Positions 61,725-64,000 of a stretch of DNA of 64,000 bases are shown here, piece by piece. The notes below the pieces were generated by a model. It made no database searches and was not told the DNA's origin. It saw only the letters and a program-made list of their open reading frames with translations. The translations under genes and the position numbers were made by a program. The stretch's first letter is position 1, and every line of letters starts with the position of its first letter. The stretch is taken from assembly GCA_020051175.1 (NCBI GenBank), contig JAGVJJ010000013.1, forward strand, positions 34,063 to 98,062, in the 5' to 3' direction. Source of the stretch: Bacteroidia bacterium. Its GTDB lineage: Bacteria > Bacteroidota > Bacteroidia > 2-12-FULL-35-15.

Positions 61725-63499
61725 GATTTTCCTGCTTTAGTAACATTATAAAAGAATTTGGTCATATCCCATGCTGATGTAGGACAGCGCTCTGCACATA
61801 AACCACAATGCAGACAAACATTTTCATCCTTTACCATCACACGCTTTGTTGGCAAAGTATCTGACACGTACAAATCCTGTGTAAGGTTTGTTGCAGGCAC
61901 TTTCAGCATGGTCCGCAAATCGGTTTCTGCTTCTGCATTTTCCGTAAAAGTAATACAGGAAGTAGGACAAATATCCACGCAGGCATCACACTCAATGCAC
62001 TTGTCAGTAGTAAATACAGTCTGAACATCACAGTTCAGGCAGCGTTCAGCCTCCTTGAAACCTGTAAGGTGATCAAAACCCAGCTCCACTTCTTTTTTTC
62101 TGTCGGCAAGCGTGAGTTTTTTTTCTGCCTGTGGAACAACGTAACGTTTGTCCGTTACAACGGCATTATCATACGCCCATTCGTGAATTCCCATTTTCTG
62201 GCTCACAAGGTTTACAAATGGTGAAGGACGATTCAGCAAGTCCTCATTTTTGCAGGCAAGATCAATAGAAATAGCCGCCTGATGACCCTGCGCCACTGCT
62301 GTAATCACATTCTTCGGACCAAATGCTGCATCACCTCCAAAAAATACTTTTTTATTTGTTGAAACATACGTAGTTGCATCTACAACCGGCATGTTCCACT
62401 TATCGAATTCAATTCCCAAATCCCGCTCTATCCATGGAAAGCTGTTTTCCTGACCAATAGCAATTAGCACATCATCCGCTTCAAAAAACACATCTTCGCC
62501 ACCAACGGGCACAAGCTGGCGTTTGCCCTTATTATCATACACAGCCTGTACGCGCTCAAAGGTCATTCCTTTCAACTTGCCATTTTCAACAACAAATGAT
62601 TTTGGCACATGGTTGTCGATGATAGGAATATCCTCATGAATAGCATCCTCTTTTTCCCAAGGTGAGGCTTTCATTTCTGCAAAAGGGCTTCGCACAATCA
62701 CTTTTACATCTTCACCGCCCAGCCTGCGCGAAGTGCGGCAGCAATCCATTGCTGTATTACCACCCCCAAGCACAATTACTTTTTTACCAATTTTTTGTAC
62801 GTGCTCAAAAGCCACGCTGGCAAGCCAATTGATTCCAATGTGGATATTTGCCGCGGCCTCTTTGCGTCCCGGAATTTCCAAATCACGTCCCTTAGGTGCC
62901 CCGGAGCCTACAAACACTGCGTCATAATCTTTTGAAAGCAACTCTTTTAAGCTGGAAACATACTGATTGAAGTGTGTGTGTACCCCTAAATCAAGTATGT
63001 AATTCACCTCATCGTTCAGAACCGTTTCCGGCAAACGGAAAGAAGGGATCTGGCTACGCATAAACCCGCCACCGGCTTTTTGCTCATCGTACAGGTGCAA
63101 TTCATAGCCAAGTACAGCCAAATCGCGTGCAACAGTGAGTGATGCCGGACCCGCCCCAACAAGTGCCACTTTTTTACCGTTTGGTTTAAAAGGGCCCTGA
63201 GGCATTAGTTTCTTTACATCGCCCTTGTTGTCAGCCGCTACACGTTTTAACCGGCAAATGGCAACAGGCTCGTCTTCCACACGGCCTCTGCGACATGCGG
63301 GTTCACACGGGCGGTCACAAGTACGGCCAAGAACACCCGGAAATACGTTGGAGTCCCAGTTGACCATATACGCTTCCGCATAACGCTCCTGGGCAATGAG
63401 CCTAATATATTCAGGTACAGGGGTATGCGCAGGACAGGCATACTGGCAGTCGACCACCTTGTGGAAATACTCCGGGTTGTTAATATCTGTTGGTTTCAA
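61715..63499 (-). CDS. GltD-like FAD oxidoreductase with C-terminal ferredoxin domain
   Basis: A 594-residue protein. The N-terminal Fe-S region has CQYACPAHTPVPEY and CDRPCEPACRRG. The FAD site is VALVGAGPASLTVARDLAVLGYELHLYD (about 112-138) and the NAD(P) site KVIVLGGGNTAMDCCRTSRRLGG (about 245-267). The C-terminus carries two 4Fe-4S motifs, CIECDACVDICPTSC and CLHCGLCAERCP. This architecture in an operon with KorAB suggests it passes electrons between ferredoxin and NAD(P)H for the 2-oxoacid oxidoreductase (inference); glutamate synthase small subunit is the sequence family. No ATG is available; the start is TTG at 63499, two codons before PTDINNPEYF. Confidence 0.88.
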   Translation of the reverse strand: MKPTDINNPEYFHKVVDCQYACPAHTPVPEYIRLIAQERYAEAYMVNWDSNVFPGVLGRTCDRPCEPACRRGRVEDEPVAICRLKRVAADNKGDVKKLMPQGPFKPNGKKVALVGAGPASLTVARDLAVLGYELHLYDEQKAGGGFMRSQIPSFRLPETVLNDEVNYILDLGVHTHFNQYVSSLKELLSKDYDAVFVGSGAPKGRDLEIPGRKEAAANIHIGINWLASVAFEHVQKIGKKVIVLGGGNTAMDCCRTSRRLGGEDVKVIVRSPFAEMKASPWEKEDAIHEDIPIIDNHVPKSFVVENGKLKGMTFERVQAVYDNKGKRQLVPVGGEDVFFEADDVLIAIGQENSFPWIERDLGIEFDKWNMPVVDATTYVSTNKKVFFGGDAAFGPKNVITAVAQGHQAAISIDLACKNEDLLNRPSPFVNLVSQKMGIHEWAYDNAVVTDKRYVVPQAEKKLTLADRKKEVELGFDHLTGFKEAERCLNCDVQTVFTTDKCIECDACVDICPTSCITFTENAEAETDLRTMLKVPATNLTQDLYVSDTLPTKRVMVKDENVCLHCGLCAERCPTSAWDMTKFFYNVTKAGKSCH

Positions 63500-63674
63500 A
63501 TTATCGGAATTTTTTACCTAAATAATGATTAAAATTTCTGAATTCAAGGATATATACTTTCAAAAATACTCTTTTTTTGGTAATGAGCGAATTAGGGTCA
63601 ATCACTTTTCCGGAGAGTTAGGTTGTGTTTAACTAAATAATTTCAAGCCTAAAGAGAAAAAATTAAAATTCTAT

Positions 63675-63702
63675 CCATAACGTTGTTAAAAAGACGTTAT
63701 GG
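63675..63702. other. 9-bp perfect inverted repeat
   Basis: CCATAACGT (63675-63683), 10-base loop, ACGTTATGG (63694-63702). It could be a protein-binding site or an RNA hairpin; no T-run follows closely. Confidence 0.5.
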
Positions 63703-63910
63703 AAATGTATTGTTTTTAGGTTTTCAACGCCTTTTTGTAGATTGTTAATAAAATAATTTGCGTTGCATAAATTATTATTATTCTTTAGCCAAAAAATTAA
63801 TTTTAGACACAATATCCTTATTTTTTGACCGTTTATTGGAAATTTAATGTCGGAAATCTGATTTGTAAAATTGATTATTAGAAACCCATGATAAGCGAAA
63901 GAGTAAATAT

Positions 63911-63955
63911 CCCCCACCTGAGGTGGGGGCTTTTATGCTTGCCCCTAAAAGGGGC
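63911..63955. terminator. Two consecutive GC-rich hairpins
   Basis: Hairpin 1: CCCCCAC at 63911-63917 pairs with GTGGGGG at 63923-63929 (CTGAG loop), followed by CTTTT. Hairpin 2: GCCCC and GGGGC at 63941-63955 with loop TAAAA. In an otherwise AT-rich region they stand out and could be a terminator of a plus-strand transcript or the start of another dispersed element that runs on past the window. Confidence 0.5.
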
Positions 63956-64000
63956 TACTCAAAATAGTTTTAAATCTGAGGTTCCATCCTCTTTCTTGTC

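Larger units (their letters stand above)
63500..64000. other. Gene-free region at the right end
   Basis: About 500 bases, very AT-rich in its left and middle parts, with no convincing coding frame. A possible 84-residue minus frame (63663-63917) is low-complexity and matches no family. It contains three hairpins (listed separately). No match to repeat families A-E and no clear promoter for a minus-strand gene other than poor TAnnTTTG look-alikes. Confidence 0.6.

Noticed and set aside
63663..63917. An 84-residue minus-strand frame in the right-end gap
   Set aside because: Low complexity, rich in Asn, Ile and Phe from AT-rich DNA, no promoter or family resemblance, and it overlaps two hairpins.

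Overview
The window is a chromosomal segment of a Bacteroidota bacterium. The evidence is: C-terminal type IX secretion (T9SS) sorting domains on at least six proteins, GldM-like and GldN-like proteins, -7 boxes of the Bacteroidota type (TAnnTTTG), almost no Shine-Dalgarno sequences, and typical Bacteroidota families (a DUF5606-like protein, a short AMP nucleosidase, a PspC/PadR pair, a fused aspartokinase-homoserine dehydrogenase, GxxExxY proteins). I found no rRNA, tRNA, CRISPR array, transposase or prophage. The species cannot be told from this window.

Layout. 1-9.5 kb: 3' end of a histidine kinase, a DUF1287-like/L,D-transpeptidase pair, a GldM-C-like secreted protein, a PadR-PspC operon, a large T9SS-exported subtilase, a DUF5606-like protein and an outer-membrane barrel. 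9.5-14.5 kb: iron alcohol dehydrogenase, glutamine-synthetase-like ligase and ethanolamine-type permease, which together suggest gamma-glutamylated amine use. Two small GxxExxY PD-(D/E)XK proteins sit among them, each bracketed by its own family of heptamer repeats. 14.5-17 kb: HsdR-N-like protein, AMP nucleosidase, HolA. 17-25.6 kb: tripartite RND efflux operon, porin, HPP membrane protein. 25.7-35.3 kb: TonB-receptor-like barrel, a CHAT-like minimal protease candidate, acyl-CoA dehydrogenase, transglutaminase-like protein, ThrA and ThrB. 35.3-57.6 kb: two related clusters on the minus strand (see below). 57.6-64 kb: MutY and a three-gene 2-oxoacid:ferredoxin oxidoreductase operon whose alpha subunit carries a one-base frameshift.

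The most notable region is 35.3-57.6 kb. Two paralogous gene sets each encode a membrane-anchored STAND-type NTPase with C-terminal WD40 repeats, a protein with two tandem TIR/DUF4062-like domains, a SpoIIE-type PP2C phosphatase on a repeated coiled coil, an outer-membrane barrel with a TPR-like N-terminus, and one or two secreted Kelch lipoproteins. Set B runs TIR, NTPase, barrel, Kelch, Kelch, phosphatase. Set A runs NTPase, barrel, Kelch, five tandem T9SS-exported paralogues, TIR, phosphatase. A GldN-like lipoprotein gene lies between them on the other strand. The composition suggests an envelope-spanning sensing and signalling system (surface Kelch/barrel, membrane NTPase, cytoplasmic TIR/phosphatase). 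I know of no described function for this combination; that role is inference.

The second notable theme is the non-coding DNA, which holds at least five families of dispersed palindromic repeats. Family A (CACTAAG, spacers 1-2-3 then 3-2-1) and family B (CACAGAG, spacers 3-4-3) each bracket one GxxExxY gene with the same asymmetric layout: one arm at the 3' end and a palindrome at the 5' end. This resembles the relation between REP palindromes and RAYT transposases.
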